Shown here: positions 1 through 8,505 of the stretch, piece after piece
How positions within the stretch are numbered: position 1 is the stretch's first letter
How the letters are laid out: the number at the start of each line of letters is the position of its first letter
NCBI RefSeq assembly: GCF_007830735.1
Contig: NZ_VLLN01000019.1
Coordinates: 1-64,000, forward strand
Length of the DNA: 64,000 nucleotides
Direction: 5' to 3'
Source: Geobacter argillaceus
GTDB taxonomy: Bacteria; Desulfobacterota; Desulfuromonadia; Geobacterales; DSM-12255
Notes under the pieces: model-generated
What the model was told of the DNA's origin: nothing
The model's database searches: none
The model's input: only the letters and a program-made list of their open reading frames with translations
Translations under genes and position numbers: made by a program

Positions 1-814
1 CATGCGCACTACTACCGGAACCTGCAGCACAGAAATAGATCAAGAACTACAGCCCAAGGAGGCTAACAACTCAAACCCACAAAAATCCCAGGCCAGAGGC
101 AGAGACGCGATCACGTTCAGGAGAACCCTCGACGAAACTATGTGAATAAGGCATTTGCCGAACTTCAGTTCCTAGAGCGAGGCAGCTCCGCGACGCAGCC
201 AAGTCTTGCGGTACCCAACCCGCGTATATCAGAATGATCAAACGTCGCCACAGGATCCCGTCTCTGCCTGTGCCCTGGGAAACATAAAAACAACAAAATC
301 CTTAAAACGAGGGAAGGTACACTATTCCCTTATTGACTACTGACAGACATATCAGTTTCTAATAATATAAACTTCTGCCTCACTTAAAGTGTTATCCTCG
401 GTTTCTAAGACTATAAGCTTTCTCAGTGTTGCACCGACTATGCAACCGTAGCGCACTAGCCATGCCCGCCTCTGCAGACCTCGTCGCCACCCGGATCTGC
501 TCCCGGCAAATTACTACCCTATAACAACATTCGTGCCAACACATAACAACTTGATATCATTCAATTGCTCCAGGTCTTCAAGATGGCAAAAAACCCCACA
601 ACTGCAACAAAATATTACAGCACGACCCATAGACTACCTCTGGGCATGGCTTCACAGTCATCTGCAACATTTTGTTACACCTGGGCCGCTACCCTGCCTC
701 TCGACACCCGGCAGACGAAAAACGCCCCCAGAGCATGTTCGCTTGGGGGCACTTTGAGCTACCGCGACGATAGCGCTCAATATCCTGTAAAAATGTCTAG
801 TTAACCAACTCAGG
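1..814. other. Gene-poor, lower-GC stretch at window start
   Basis: No reading frame here looks like a real gene. Two overlapping plus frames (533-757 and 565-804) have no domain, no ribosome binding site and no hydrophobic or repeat pattern, so I treat them as chance. The composition is visibly more A/T-rich than the rest of the window. In frame 1 the first 66 bases are open and end in a stop, so they could be the tail of a plus-strand gene that starts before the window, but nothing identifies it. The only supported element is the terminator near 718-750. Confidence 0.5.
718..750 (-). terminator. Rho-independent terminator for the methyltransferase operon
   Basis: Read on the minus strand, a 7-bp GC-rich stem (GCCCCCA with TGGGGGC, loop about 13 nt) is followed by a run of five T. 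It lies about 65 bases downstream of the stop of the methyltransferase gene at 815, in the right orientation to end the 3273-815 transcript. Confidence 0.7.
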
Positions 815-1390
815 TCATTCGCTGGCTTTTTGAAAGATGAGCCGGGCAGTCGGGTTTTTCCCCTCCGGCAACTCCTCGCTCAGGAGTATCCGCCCGGGAT
901 ACGCCGCGAACAGCGTTGCCAACTCCCCGGGCTGCAGCAGATAGAGCGGGTCGTGGGGAACGATGGCGCCGGGGCCGGCCATGATCGTGTCAACCAGCAG
1001 CAGTCCCCCCGGCGACAGGGCTGCCACGCACTTCCCAAAGAGGTCCCGCAGCAGAAAATTGATGTTCAGGATCAGGTCGTAACAGCCGGGGATAACAACC
1101 CCTTCCAGGTCGGCACTGATCCAGTCAACCCTCACCCCTTCGGCCGCTGCCCGCCGCCCGGCCTTTGCCAGGGCCTCTTCCGCAATATCCACGCCGGTCA
1201 CGCTAAAACCCTGACTGGCCAGAAAGATGCTGTTCCGCCCCTCCCCGCAGGCCAGATCCAGTGCCCTTCGGCCCGGGCAGTGGCCGGTAATCAGCGGCAG
1301 ACTCTCCACCAGGAACTTCGACGGCCGGTCCCCCATCAGGTACTCTTCTGTGCGATACCGCTCGTTCCAGCGCTGACGGTCATCCTCCAT
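815..1390 (-). CDS. Class I SAM-dependent methyltransferase (TehB-like)
   Basis: The 191-residue protein has the Rossmann methyltransferase signature: motif I LDLACGEGR at residues 44-52 and the acidic end of strand 2 in GVD at 66-68, which binds the SAM ribose. The N-terminal WNERY segment and overall length match the small TehB/thiopurine-methyltransferase-like group of unknown or tellurite-related substrate. It is the last gene of a run with a receiver protein and a FapA-family protein, 33 bases after the receiver stop, and is followed by a clear terminator. A GGAG-like ribosome site precedes the ATG. The substrate cannot be told from sequence. Confidence 0.85.
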   Translation of the reverse strand: MEDDRQRWNERYRTEEYLMGDRPSKFLVESLPLITGHCPGRRALDLACGEGRNSIFLASQGFSVTGVDIAEEALAKAGRRAAAEGVRVDWISADLEGVVIPGCYDLILNINFLLRDLFGKCVAALSPGGLLLVDTIMAGPGAIVPHDPLYLLQPGELATLFAAYPGRILLSEELPEGKNPTARLIFQKASE

Positions 1391-1423
1391 GCCCTTTTTC
1401 TCCGCCTCTCAAGCTTTATCTGT

Positions 1424-1810
1424 TCACGGCAACAGGCCGTGCTTGCTCAGGAGTGCACGCAGGGCATGCTGAACCACCGGCTTGGTAAGATAGTCATCGC
1501 ACGACCCCAGTAGCCCCTCAAGCATGTCGTCAGGCGAACTGCTCGCCGTAATCATGAAGACAATCGTTTTTCTCCCCCCGGCCTCTGCCTCAAGGGTACG
1601 GATGGTCCTGAGCACCTCGTGTCCACTCAACCTGGGCATGGTAATATCCAGACAGACCAGGTTGAACGGGTCCTCCTGATTCAACGCCTCCGTGAAGAAC
1701 TGTACGGCACGTTCGCCGTCGTCCGCACACTTGACCCGCGCGAGGCCTTCAAATGCTACGGCCAGAAGTTCGCGTGAGATTTCACAATCATCAGCTATCA
1801 GGACCTTCAT
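1424..1810 (-). CDS. Stand-alone CheY-like receiver protein
   Basis: This 128-residue protein is a complete response-regulator receiver and nothing more. The acidic pocket is D7-D8, the phosphoacceptor is D55 in LVCLDITMP, the switch threonine is T88 and the conserved lysine is K110 before proline. There is no output domain, so it likely works by protein-protein contact. Its start overlaps the stop of the upstream FapA-family gene by 4 bases (ATGA), so the two are translationally coupled. The cognate kinase is not evident; the orphan PAS histidine kinase at 5656-7152 is one candidate by proximity only. Confidence 0.9.
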   Translation of the reverse strand: MKVLIADDCEISRELLAVAFEGLARVKCADDGERAVQFFTEALNQEDPFNLVCLDITMPRLSGHEVLRTIRTLEAEAGGRKTIVFMITASSSPDDMLEGLLGSCDDYLTKPVVQHALRALLSKHGLLP

Positions 1811-3273
1811 ACGGTCGCCCCTTTTTCTGCTGCGTATTTGCCAAGCTTTTGCTGCTCCACGAAGGCACTCTCGATATCCTGTGCCTTGATCGATAGCTCC
1901 GTGAGACCAAGAAAGCGCAGCCCCGATTCGATGGTATTCTCGATTATCGACATGGGACCTTTCCGTTCTTCCCTGATCGTCTCGCTGTAACTGCCAAGGG
2001 TAATGGTAACGCCGTCGTAGAGCATCTTCCTGACGTTGATCTTGGGGTTGGTTGCCTCGTGCTGTCGCGACCTGACCTCATGAGTCCGGGCAGTAACAGC
2101 CGCACGGGCGGTCTGGAACTCCTTGAGATCGGAGGCTGTCTTCTGGGTGGCGTTGAAGCGGGCAATAACCTCCTTCAACTCATTGAACAGGCGGGTGATC
2201 TCCTCCTGATCGCCGTAGTGGACACCGGCGATGATATGGGTACGGAGGGACGAGACCGCGCCCAGTGAGCCCGCATCCACGCCTGCCAGAGCAACGCACT
2301 CACCTCCCGCCATGCCTCGCTTGCCGACGCGAACGGCACCAAGGGTCCTGATCTGGCAATTGCGGATCTCGGTATCCGCGAGCAGGTCACCGGTGGCGTC
2401 GATCGTAGCATCATAAACGAAATTGGCGGCTATCGACCCGCCGCAGCGGATCACCCCTTTGCCCTGCCCGCTCATCCCGCAGAAGGAAACATTCCCACCC
2501 GATTCTATCAGACAGGCCTCAATATTGCCGTGAACCTTGACCCCCTTGGTCGCTTTCACGGTAAAGCCGTCCAGGACATCGCCGCGAATTTCGACGAAGC
2601 CATTGAACTCGATGTTGCCGACCTTGAAATCCACATCCCCCTTCACCAGATAGGTCTCCTCAACGGAGATATCCGCACCCTGGCAGTAGACGCGACCCGC
2701 CGCGATGGCGTAAACCGTGCCGTCTTCCTCATTGAATCTCACATTCGACCCGAGGTGAAGATCCAAGGGTTTCCCCGGTTGGGGCGGAATGGTGCGCGCG
2801 CGGATGGTACGACCGGCAGTCCCTTCCCCCGGCGGAAGGACGCGGGCGATCAGATCGTCCGCATTGACATTGATGAATTCCTGCACCTGGCGCATATCGA
2901 CAATGGACGTATCTTCACTGCCGCGTGCCTCGTCAGCAGAGTCTTCAGCGACCTCCAGCACAATCTTTCCATCCTCGCCGGGAGACATCGGCTCTCCCTT
3001 TGCCAGGAGCAGCCCGGCGACACCGTTTTTGGAAGCTGCCGAATCAAGGAGTGCGGCGCCCCCCTCCTCGATCACCCCCTCACGGATTCTCGCCTGGGCA
3101 AGGAAATCTTCCAGTTCCTCGGCAGTGAGAGGCTTCCCATCCTCGTTCGGCTCGTAAGTACAAAGACATGCCAGTTCGTCAGCCGAGACTTCCAGCACGA
3201 GCGTATAGCCCAGGCGCTTGAACTCCAGGCGCTCGATCTTTTCCTCTTCCTTGATAAAAGAGTCATCAGCCAT
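1807..3273 (-). CDS. FapA-family (DUF342) polymer-like protein
   Basis: The 488-residue protein has the FapA/DUF342 layout: an acidic N-terminal region (about 1-150), a central stretch rich in short beta-strand repeats with many V-x-G-N and G-D-V steps (about 165-345) that fits a right-handed beta-helix, and an alpha-helical, probably coiled-coil C-terminal region (about 350-430). No membrane segment or signal peptide is visible, so it is probably cytoplasmic. The family is widespread in Geobacter; proposed roles link it to cell-envelope or polar signalling, but the function is not established. A GAGG ribosome site lies 7 bases before the ATG. Coupling to a receiver gene suggests a signalling role. 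Confidence 0.8.
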   Translation of the reverse strand: MADDSFIKEEEKIERLEFKRLGYTLVLEVSADELACLCTYEPNEDGKPLTAEELEDFLAQARIREGVIEEGGAALLDSAASKNGVAGLLLAKGEPMSPGEDGKIVLEVAEDSADEARGSEDTSIVDMRQVQEFINVNADDLIARVLPPGEGTAGRTIRARTIPPQPGKPLDLHLGSNVRFNEEDGTVYAIAAGRVYCQGADISVEETYLVKGDVDFKVGNIEFNGFVEIRGDVLDGFTVKATKGVKVHGNIEACLIESGGNVSFCGMSGQGKGVIRCGGSIAANFVYDATIDATGDLLADTEIRNCQIRTLGAVRVGKRGMAGGECVALAGVDAGSLGAVSSLRTHIIAGVHYGDQEEITRLFNELKEVIARFNATQKTASDLKEFQTARAAVTARTHEVRSRQHEATNPKINVRKMLYDGVTITLGSYSETIREERKGPMSIIENTIESGLRFLGLTELSIKAQDIESAFVEQQKLGKYAAEKGATV

Positions 3274-3376
3274 TGACCGGCCTCATCCGCCTTAGCCCGA
3301 CTTTAAAACATCGTATCAACAGTATCGGCTTAATATGTATTTTCTCAATGAGCTGTGTAGAAAAAACTTGAAGGGT

Positions 3377-4024
3377 TCAGAGTAGCCCGAAAATTTCGTC
3401 ATGGCGGTCAATTCGGGCGCCTGAGGGAAAGTCGGCCTTGTAGGCGACAAAAGGTACTCCGGCCGCAGTTGCGGCCTGGTGGTCGACGGCGGAATCGCCG
3501 ACGAAAAGCGCCTCGGCAGGTGCGATTCCGTAATACTCCAGCACCGTTAAGAGGGGTTCCGGGTGGGGTTTGGGGTTGGCTACCCTACTGGCGGTCATGA
3601 CACAGCTAAAATAAGAGGTAAGGCCAAAGGTATCGAGAACGGCTTCCATGGAAGTGGAGCGATTGGTGCAGACCGCAAGTTGGTAGCTCTCCTGCAGCAG
3701 GTCCAGGGTCTCGACAAACCGTTCTTCCATGACCATCAGCGGTACCAGGTCAAGATAATCCATGGTGCCGGCAAAGCGGACCGCCTCCTGAAACTCGTCA
3801 GGGGCGGGGAAAAGGTGGGCCAGCACCTCCCGGTTGGCGTAGGAGTGAAGGATGCGCGTGATTTCTCGATCATGCCGTTCCAACTTTCGCCCCATGTGTC
3901 CCATGATCCGCTCGTAGAGGGTGAAATTCGCCTCAAAGGAATCGAACATCACCCCGTCGCAGTCGTAGATTATCGCCTTGTACGTGCCGTTGTTGCACAT
4001 TGTTTCAGTCGCTCCCGCGTTCAT
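3377..4024 (-). CDS. HAD-superfamily phosphatase (phosphoglycolate phosphatase-like)
   Basis: Taking the ATG at 4024, the 215-residue product has all HAD motifs: nucleophile DxD (D21-x-D23) in IIYDCDGVMFDS, motif II CTNRS, and motif IV GDSAVDHQAA. A helical cap lies between motif I and II, as in the beta-phosphoglucomutase/Gph group. I chose this start because it overlaps the stop of the upstream HNH gene in an ATGA arrangement; a second ATG eight codons later is possible. Substrate is likely a small phosphorylated metabolite but cannot be assigned. A second HAD enzyme (gph) is encoded at 11999-12670. Confidence 0.85.
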   Translation of the reverse strand: MNAGATETMCNNGTYKAIIYDCDGVMFDSFEANFTLYERIMGHMGRKLERHDREITRILHSYANREVLAHLFPAPDEFQEAVRFAGTMDYLDLVPLMVMEERFVETLDLLQESYQLAVCTNRSTSMEAVLDTFGLTSYFSCVMTASRVANPKPHPEPLLTVLEYYGIAPAEALFVGDSAVDHQAATAAGVPFVAYKADFPSGARIDRHDEIFGLL

Positions 4025-4350
4025 TGCCGGTCGTTTCCGGCCCCCGGTCCCCGCCCCCTGGTCCCGGCCTTTTCCAGATACTCCTCCCACTCGACCGGGA
4101 GCAGGTATTTCTTTCTGTTGTTGCACTCCTTGCAGGCCGGGACCACATTTCCCCGCGTGCTCTTGCCACCGCGGATGATCGGCACGATATGGTCCATGGT
4201 CAACTCCTCCGGTGGGAAGGAATCACCGCACCAGTGACAGACACCTCTGGCTACGCGGTTCTTCCACCACTGGCTCCTGCGGAGTTCGCGGGCCTTGTCC
4301 TTCTCCCGCCGGACCTCCTGTTCGGGGATGTCACTGATGAAATAGTCCAT
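4021..4350 (-). CDS. HNH endonuclease domain protein
   Basis: The 109-residue protein is a small HNH nuclease. Two CxxC pairs (C38-x2-C41 and C73-x2-C76) form the usual zinc site, and the core reads MDHIVPIIRGG with H54 and a later CNN. The N-terminal region is charged and helical. Stand-alone HNH proteins of this size are common in Geobacterales; they are not clearly linked to restriction or phage functions. The gene sits between rnhA and a HAD phosphatase, with a 4-base overlap to the latter. The reading frame stays open far upstream through rnhA, but the ATG at 4350 gives the typical family start; its ribosome site is weak. Confidence 0.8.
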   Translation of the reverse strand: MDYFISDIPEQEVRREKDKARELRRSQWWKNRVARGVCHWCGDSFPPEELTMDHIVPIIRGGKSTRGNVVPACKECNNRKKYLLPVEWEEYLEKAGTRGRGPGAGNDRQ

Positions 4351-4394
4351 GGGAACCTGTGAGATGTACGATACGAGATGAACTTCCCGGAAAG

Positions 4395-4862
4395 TCAGCA
4401 GGTTCGTCCGGCGCCGAGCGTTACTATCGCCTTCCTGGCCAGTTCGTCGCACCGTTCGTTCTCCGGATGGCCGGCATGTCCCCTTACCCACTCCCAGCGG
4501 ATCGTGTGCACCTTGGCCAGCTCGGCCAACCGCTCCCACAGATCCCGATTGAGCACCGGCTCCTTCCTGCTGTTCACCCACCCTTTTCTGACCCAGCCGG
4601 AGAGCCACTCGGTCATCCCCTTGACCAGATACTGGGAATCGGTGGTAAGCACTACCTGACAGGGACGGGTCAGGGTTGCCAGGGCGGTAATGGCGGCGGT
4701 CAGTTCCATCCGGTTGTTGGTAGTCTGCGCCTCGGCGCCGGAGAGCTCTTTTTCGCGCCCCTGGTAGCGAAGGATGCACCCCCAGCCGCCGGGGCCGGGA
4801 TTGCCGCTGCAGGCGCCGTCGCAGAAAATCTCTATCACGTTTCTCCTATTTTCCAACGGCAT
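4395..4862 (-). CDS. rnhA: Ribonuclease HI
   Basis: RNase HI cleaves the RNA strand of RNA-DNA hybrids, for example R-loops and primer remnants. The protein is 155 residues from the ATG at 4862, the same length as the E. coli enzyme. The DEDD catalytic set is complete: D15 in [13 protein letters not shown]53 in NNRMEL, D75 in TTDSQY and D139 in RCDELA, with the helper histidine in RGHAGH (H129). The basic protrusion segment ([10 protein letters not shown]) is also present. It is the first gene of an rnhA-HNH-HAD run. Confidence 0.95.
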   Translation of the reverse strand: MPLENRRNVIEIFCDGACSGNPGPGGWGCILRYQGREKELSGAEAQTTNNRMELTAAITALATLTRPCQVVLTTDSQYLVKGMTEWLSGWVRKGWVNSRKEPVLNRDLWERLAELAKVHTIRWEWVRGHAGHPENERCDELARKAIVTLGAGRTC

Positions 4863-4975
4863 AGTAACTGGCTCCAGATGCAAGGCTTGCGATACCTGAG
4901 GAATGAGGCATACCGAGGTACGCCGCAGTGACGAAGGTTGAGCGTAACGCAGCATATGGACCAGTTACGAAGCCG

Positions 4976-5629
4976 TCAACACTCACCGGCATACGCCCCC
5001 TCCTCCTTCAACAGCTCGGCAATGGCCGCCATGACCCGGTCTACGATGAGCTGATGGGTCTCCTTGACGTCGGGCTGCTGGTAAAGGTCGGTGAAGTCCA
5101 GCGGCGCACCGAAGACCACCAGGCCGTCCTGGCGAAGGCCGGGAAACTTCCAGTGGTTGAGGCCGACGAGAGCCGTCGGGATCACTGTCGGCCGGGTATC
5201 GTAGATGATCTTGCCAACCCCACGGTTCCCCTTGCCCAAGCGACCGTCACGGTGACGGGTCCCTTCCGGAAAGAGCATCACCCGCTGGTCAACAAGCAGT
5301 TCGTTAATGACCTTTCCGGCACGGAGATCGCGCCCGCGCCGCACCGGAAACGCCCCCCACGAACTGTACAGCCATCGCTGAAAGGGTTTTCGGAAGAGCT
5401 CTTCCTTGGCCGGCGCCCAAAGCAGACTCATTGGGAAAAGTCGGACAACGGCCCAGGGAAGAAAGATCGTCTCATAGGCGGAGATATGGTTGGCAGCCAG
5501 GAGAACGCCGCCATGACGGGGAATATGCTCCCCCCCTTTACTCCGAAAATTGTTCAGGATCGACGCGTATATGCCGATCACGTGGGCCGAAAAAGTGACC
5601 CACAGGCGACGTGGCAAAGATCTGTTCAC
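4976..5629 (-). CDS. 1-acyl-glycerol-3-phosphate acyltransferase (PlsC family)
   Basis: This 217-residue membrane-associated enzyme should transfer a fatty acyl group to lysophosphatidic acid or a related lysophospholipid. Family block III FPEGTR is at 120-125, and the expected basic surface precedes it. Block I, normally NHxxxxD, reads NHISAYE here, so the catalytic acid partner of H48 is glutamate E53 rather than aspartate. The start used is GTG at 5629; there is no strong ribosome site, so the N-terminus is uncertain. It lies alone between rnhA and a histidine kinase. Membership in the family is firm; the exact acyl acceptor is not. Confidence 0.85.
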   Translation of the reverse strand: MNRSLPRRLWVTFSAHVIGIYASILNNFRSKGGEHIPRHGGVLLAANHISAYETIFLPWAVVRLFPMSLLWAPAKEELFRKPFQRWLYSSWGAFPVRRGRDLRAGKVINELLVDQRVMLFPEGTRHRDGRLGKGNRGVGKIIYDTRPTVIPTALVGLNHWKFPGLRQDGLVVFGAPLDFTDLYQQPDVKETHQLIVDRVMAAIAELLKEEGAYAGEC

Positions 5630-5655
5630 AGTGGGGTATCTCGCTTCAGGTAAAT

Positions 5656-7152
5656 TCAGGCTGCAGATCGTTCGTCAAACAGGTCATACGGTTCCGGCAG
5701 GGTAAAATAGAAGGTCGCCCCGCTCCTGGCTGCACTTTCGGCCCAGACCCGACCACCGTGACGCTCCACGATTCTGTAGACGGTGGCCAGCCCGACCCCG
5801 GTGCCAGGAAATTCCCTGGCGTTGGGGAGCCGGACAAAAGGCTTGAACAGCTCGCCTACCCGGGCCATGTCGAAGCCGGTGCCGTTATCCCGGACAAAGT
5901 ATGCCTCACCGACAGGGGTTTGGGCAACACCGAAACCGATCCTGGCCTCACGACATTTACCGGTGTACTTCCAGGCATTGCCCAACAGATTCTCCAGCAT
6001 AACCCTCAGCAGACGCGGGTCACCTACGGCCGTGATGCCCGGGGCAATCTTCAGTTCAATGTTACGCTCCGGCGCCATCAGGCGCAGATCGGCGAAAATC
6101 TCCTCGACCAGTTGAGACAGATCGACGGTCGCAACAACCATCTCACTCCGGGAAACATGCGTAAGTATCTGCAGCGCCTCGATCAGTTCTTCCATGCGCC
6201 GGCTGCCTTCACAGATGGTCTGGATGAAGTAGGCGGCCGTCTCGTCCCCTTCAATGCGACATTCGTCGCGAAGTGCCTGGGCAGCAGTATAGATTATGGT
6301 CAGGGGTTTGCGCAGATCATGGGTAACGGAGTAACTGAACGATTCCAGCTCACGGTTGGCCGCCTCCAGGTCCGCCGCCTTCCGGGCCAGGTCCTCGTTC
6401 AGGTCGCGGATGGCGGTTTCCGCCATCTTTCGCTCGGTGATGTCAACCACCACGCAGACGATGCCGGCAATTGCCCCATCGCCATCGACATAGGTAGCCT
6501 TCTTGAAGATCGCGTCCCGCAGCTCCCCGTTGCCGCAGAAGAGAACGCTTTCATAGGTCTGCACACCGGGATTCTGTATGATCTGCCGGTTCTTGCCGGT
6601 TCCGTCTCTCAAGGGAGACGCAGTGATCTCTATATGGCTGGCTGCTCCCCCCGGCGACGTTTTGACCAGTTTATGGACTTTCCCGTCCGCAAATGCCTGC
6701 ATGACAGGACATTCAGTGCAGGGAGTTTCGCGCCGGTCATAGACCCGGTAACAGAACTCACCGGCGAAGTCGCCACCCGCCAGTTCCTTATGGACCCGGT
6801 TCTGGTAGAGGACTTTCATCTGCAGGTCCTGAATGCTGATGCCGTCACCGATGGCAGCGATGATGGCGCTGCTCTTGGCCTTTTCTTCCGCGGCCAGGGT
6901 GAGCGCCGCAGCCAGCTCGGCTTCCAGACGATCACGCTGCCCGATGATCAGACAGACACAGGCCGTGAAGACGGCCAGTAAAAAGGAAAAGAGCACCCTC
7001 AGCCAGATTTCGTGGCCGGGTGGCGAGATGAGCTGCTCGACCAGGCTCGCCTCATGAAATATCAGTGCATCAACAATGGCGTCCAAGCACCAGAAAAAAA
7101 TAACGCAGGCGACACCGAAGGCAATGATATGGCGCTGTTGGAATTTAGGCAT
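5656..7152 (-). CDS. Membrane-bound PAS sensor histidine kinase
   Basis: From the ATG at 7152 the protein has 498 residues. Two membrane segments (about 9-28 and 52-70) are followed by a PAS region (about 93-243) containing a CTEC pair at C145/C148, then a coiled linker, a HisKA domain with the phosphorylated H278 in SVTHDLRKPL, and a HATPase_c domain with N box and G boxes (DNGTGFD; GTGVGLATVYR). The frame is open upstream to a TTG at 7218, so the start is uncertain. No response regulator lies next to it, so it is an orphan kinase. The CxxC pair in the PAS domain could sense redox or bind a cofactor; this is inference. Confidence 0.88.
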   Translation of the reverse strand: MPKFQQRHIIAFGVACVIFFWCLDAIVDALIFHEASLVEQLISPPGHEIWLRVLFSFLLAVFTACVCLIIGQRDRLEAELAAALTLAAEEKAKSSAIIAAIGDGISIQDLQMKVLYQNRVHKELAGGDFAGEFCYRVYDRRETPCTECPVMQAFADGKVHKLVKTSPGGAASHIEITASPLRDGTGKNRQIIQNPGVQTYESVLFCGNGELRDAIFKKATYVDGDGAIAGIVCVVVDITERKMAETAIRDLNEDLARKAADLEAANRELESFSYSVTHDLRKPLTIIYTAAQALRDECRIEGDETAAYFIQTICEGSRRMEELIEALQILTHVSRSEMVVATVDLSQLVEEIFADLRLMAPERNIELKIAPGITAVGDPRLLRVMLENLLGNAWKYTGKCREARIGFGVAQTPVGEAYFVRDNGTGFDMARVGELFKPFVRLPNAREFPGTGVGLATVYRIVERHGGRVWAESAARSGATFYFTLPEPYDLFDERSAA

Positions 7153-7251
7153 GTGAGCACTCGTGCGTAGTTGACCGGAAAGCCGTACAATCTTACTTAA
7201 GAAGCAATAAAGTTGCAACGGTTTTGCACGGCAACCTGGTCAGGAAACGCC

Positions 7252-8280
7252 TCATGGTGCCCCGTGCCCCATATCGACCCCCGCTATCACAGCCCTGCAC
7301 GTTGGACAATGGCCATTCGTCAGCCTATTGCTCACGACCGCGAACCCGTAACGTTCGATGATGAGCTCACTGCAGGCCGGGCAACGGGTATTCTCCCCCT
7401 CACCACCCGGCGTGTTGCCTTCGTAGACATAGCGCAGACCGGCCTGGCGGCCGATCTCCCGCGCCCGGTGCAAAGTGCTGACCGGCGTGGGTGGACGATC
7501 CAGGAGCCGGTAGGTGGGAAAGAAGCGGCTGACATGCCATGGCGTATCAATGCCGAGTTCCCTGACGATGAAGGATGTCAGCTCCTGAAGTTGGGCCGCA
7601 TCGTCATTGAGGCCGGGAATAAGCAGTGTAGTGATCTCCACCCAGATCCCCAGCCGCCGGTATGACCGGATGGTGGCAAGCACCTCGGCCAGGCGGGCCC
7701 CCACCACCTCGCGGTAGAACTGCTCGGAAAACCCTTTCAGGTCGATATTGGCTCCGTCCAGATAAGGGGCGATGGCAGCCAGGGCCTCATCGGTAATATA
7801 GCCGTTGGTGACGAAAATGTTCTTCAGCCCCTGCTCATGAGCCAGGGCTGCGATATCACAGGCATATTCGAAAAAGATGGTCGGTTCGGTATAAGTGTAG
7901 GAAATGGAACTGCAGCCGGCGGCCATTGCCCGTTCCACCACCCGCTCCGGCGGAAGTTCGGGGAGTTCATGACGAAGCAGCTCGCCGGCACATTGGGAAA
8001 TCGAGTAGTTCTGGCAGTGGAGACAGCGGAAGTTGCATCCCGGCGTGGCAATGGAATAGGACCTACTCCCGGGCTGAAAGTGAAAAAGCGGCTTTTTCTC
8101 AACCGGATCGACATGCTCTGCAACCACATGCCCATAGCTATGGGTATACAGGGTACCGTCACGGTTTTCCCGTACCGCGCAGATCCCCCGGCCACTGGGG
8201 ACGATTCGGCAGCGATGCCGGCAAAGCCGGCAGAGCACAACCCGGTCCGGACATTTTTCGTAGAAACGAGCCTCACGCAT
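7252..8280 (-). CDS. amrS: AmmeMemoRadiSam system radical SAM enzyme
   Basis: The 342-residue protein carries the radical SAM cluster CNFRCLHC (C82, C86, C89) after a Cys-rich N-terminal region (C17, C20, C24, C34), and ends with two CPxC pairs (TRCPACSEL and HCPTCRAV) that look like a zinc or iron ribbon. This is the AmrS layout, related to pyruvate-formate-lyase activases. The partners AmrA and AmrB/MEMO are not next to it. I chose ATG 8280 because GGGAGG lies 6 bases upstream; an in-frame ATG 11 codons earlier lacks one. The radical reaction of this family is not established. Confidence 0.88.
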   Translation of the reverse strand: MREARFYEKCPDRVVLCRLCRHRCRIVPSGRGICAVRENRDGTLYTHSYGHVVAEHVDPVEKKPLFHFQPGSRSYSIATPGCNFRCLHCQNYSISQCAGELLRHELPELPPERVVERAMAAGCSSISYTYTEPTIFFEYACDIAALAHEQGLKNIFVTNGYITDEALAAIAPYLDGANIDLKGFSEQFYREVVGARLAEVLATIRSYRRLGIWVEITTLLIPGLNDDAAQLQELTSFIVRELGIDTPWHVSRFFPTYRLLDRPPTPVSTLHRAREIGRQAGLRYVYEGNTPGGEGENTRCPACSELIIERYGFAVVSNRLTNGHCPTCRAVIAGVDMGHGAP

Positions 8281-8505
8281 ACGTACCTCCCGGTTGCATA
8301 TCACCATCATCAACCATCAGTTCGCAGCCTGAGCAGCACCCCACCTACCAGTTCATCCAGATACCGGCGGACAGGTATTGCTCAGTCACGGAGAAGAACT
8401 CTCCCACGGTGGATCTGCCGTAGTACGGTGAATAGACGTTATCTATACTTTTCAAGTGTAGTCGCTGGTTGAGATAATTCCAGCAAGATTATGTACCGAC
8501 CGGGA
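8281..8505. other. Intergenic gap between amrS and rodA
   Basis: About 225 bases without a credible gene. It must hold the promoter for amrS (minus strand, upstream of 8280) and the 3' end of the rodA transcript. I could not pick out a clear -35/-10 pair or a strong terminator hairpin. Confidence 0.4.

Noticed and set aside
533-804. Two overlapping plus-strand frames (74 and 79 codons).
   Set aside because: No domain, no ribosome site and atypical composition; they overlap each other in different frames and look like chance.
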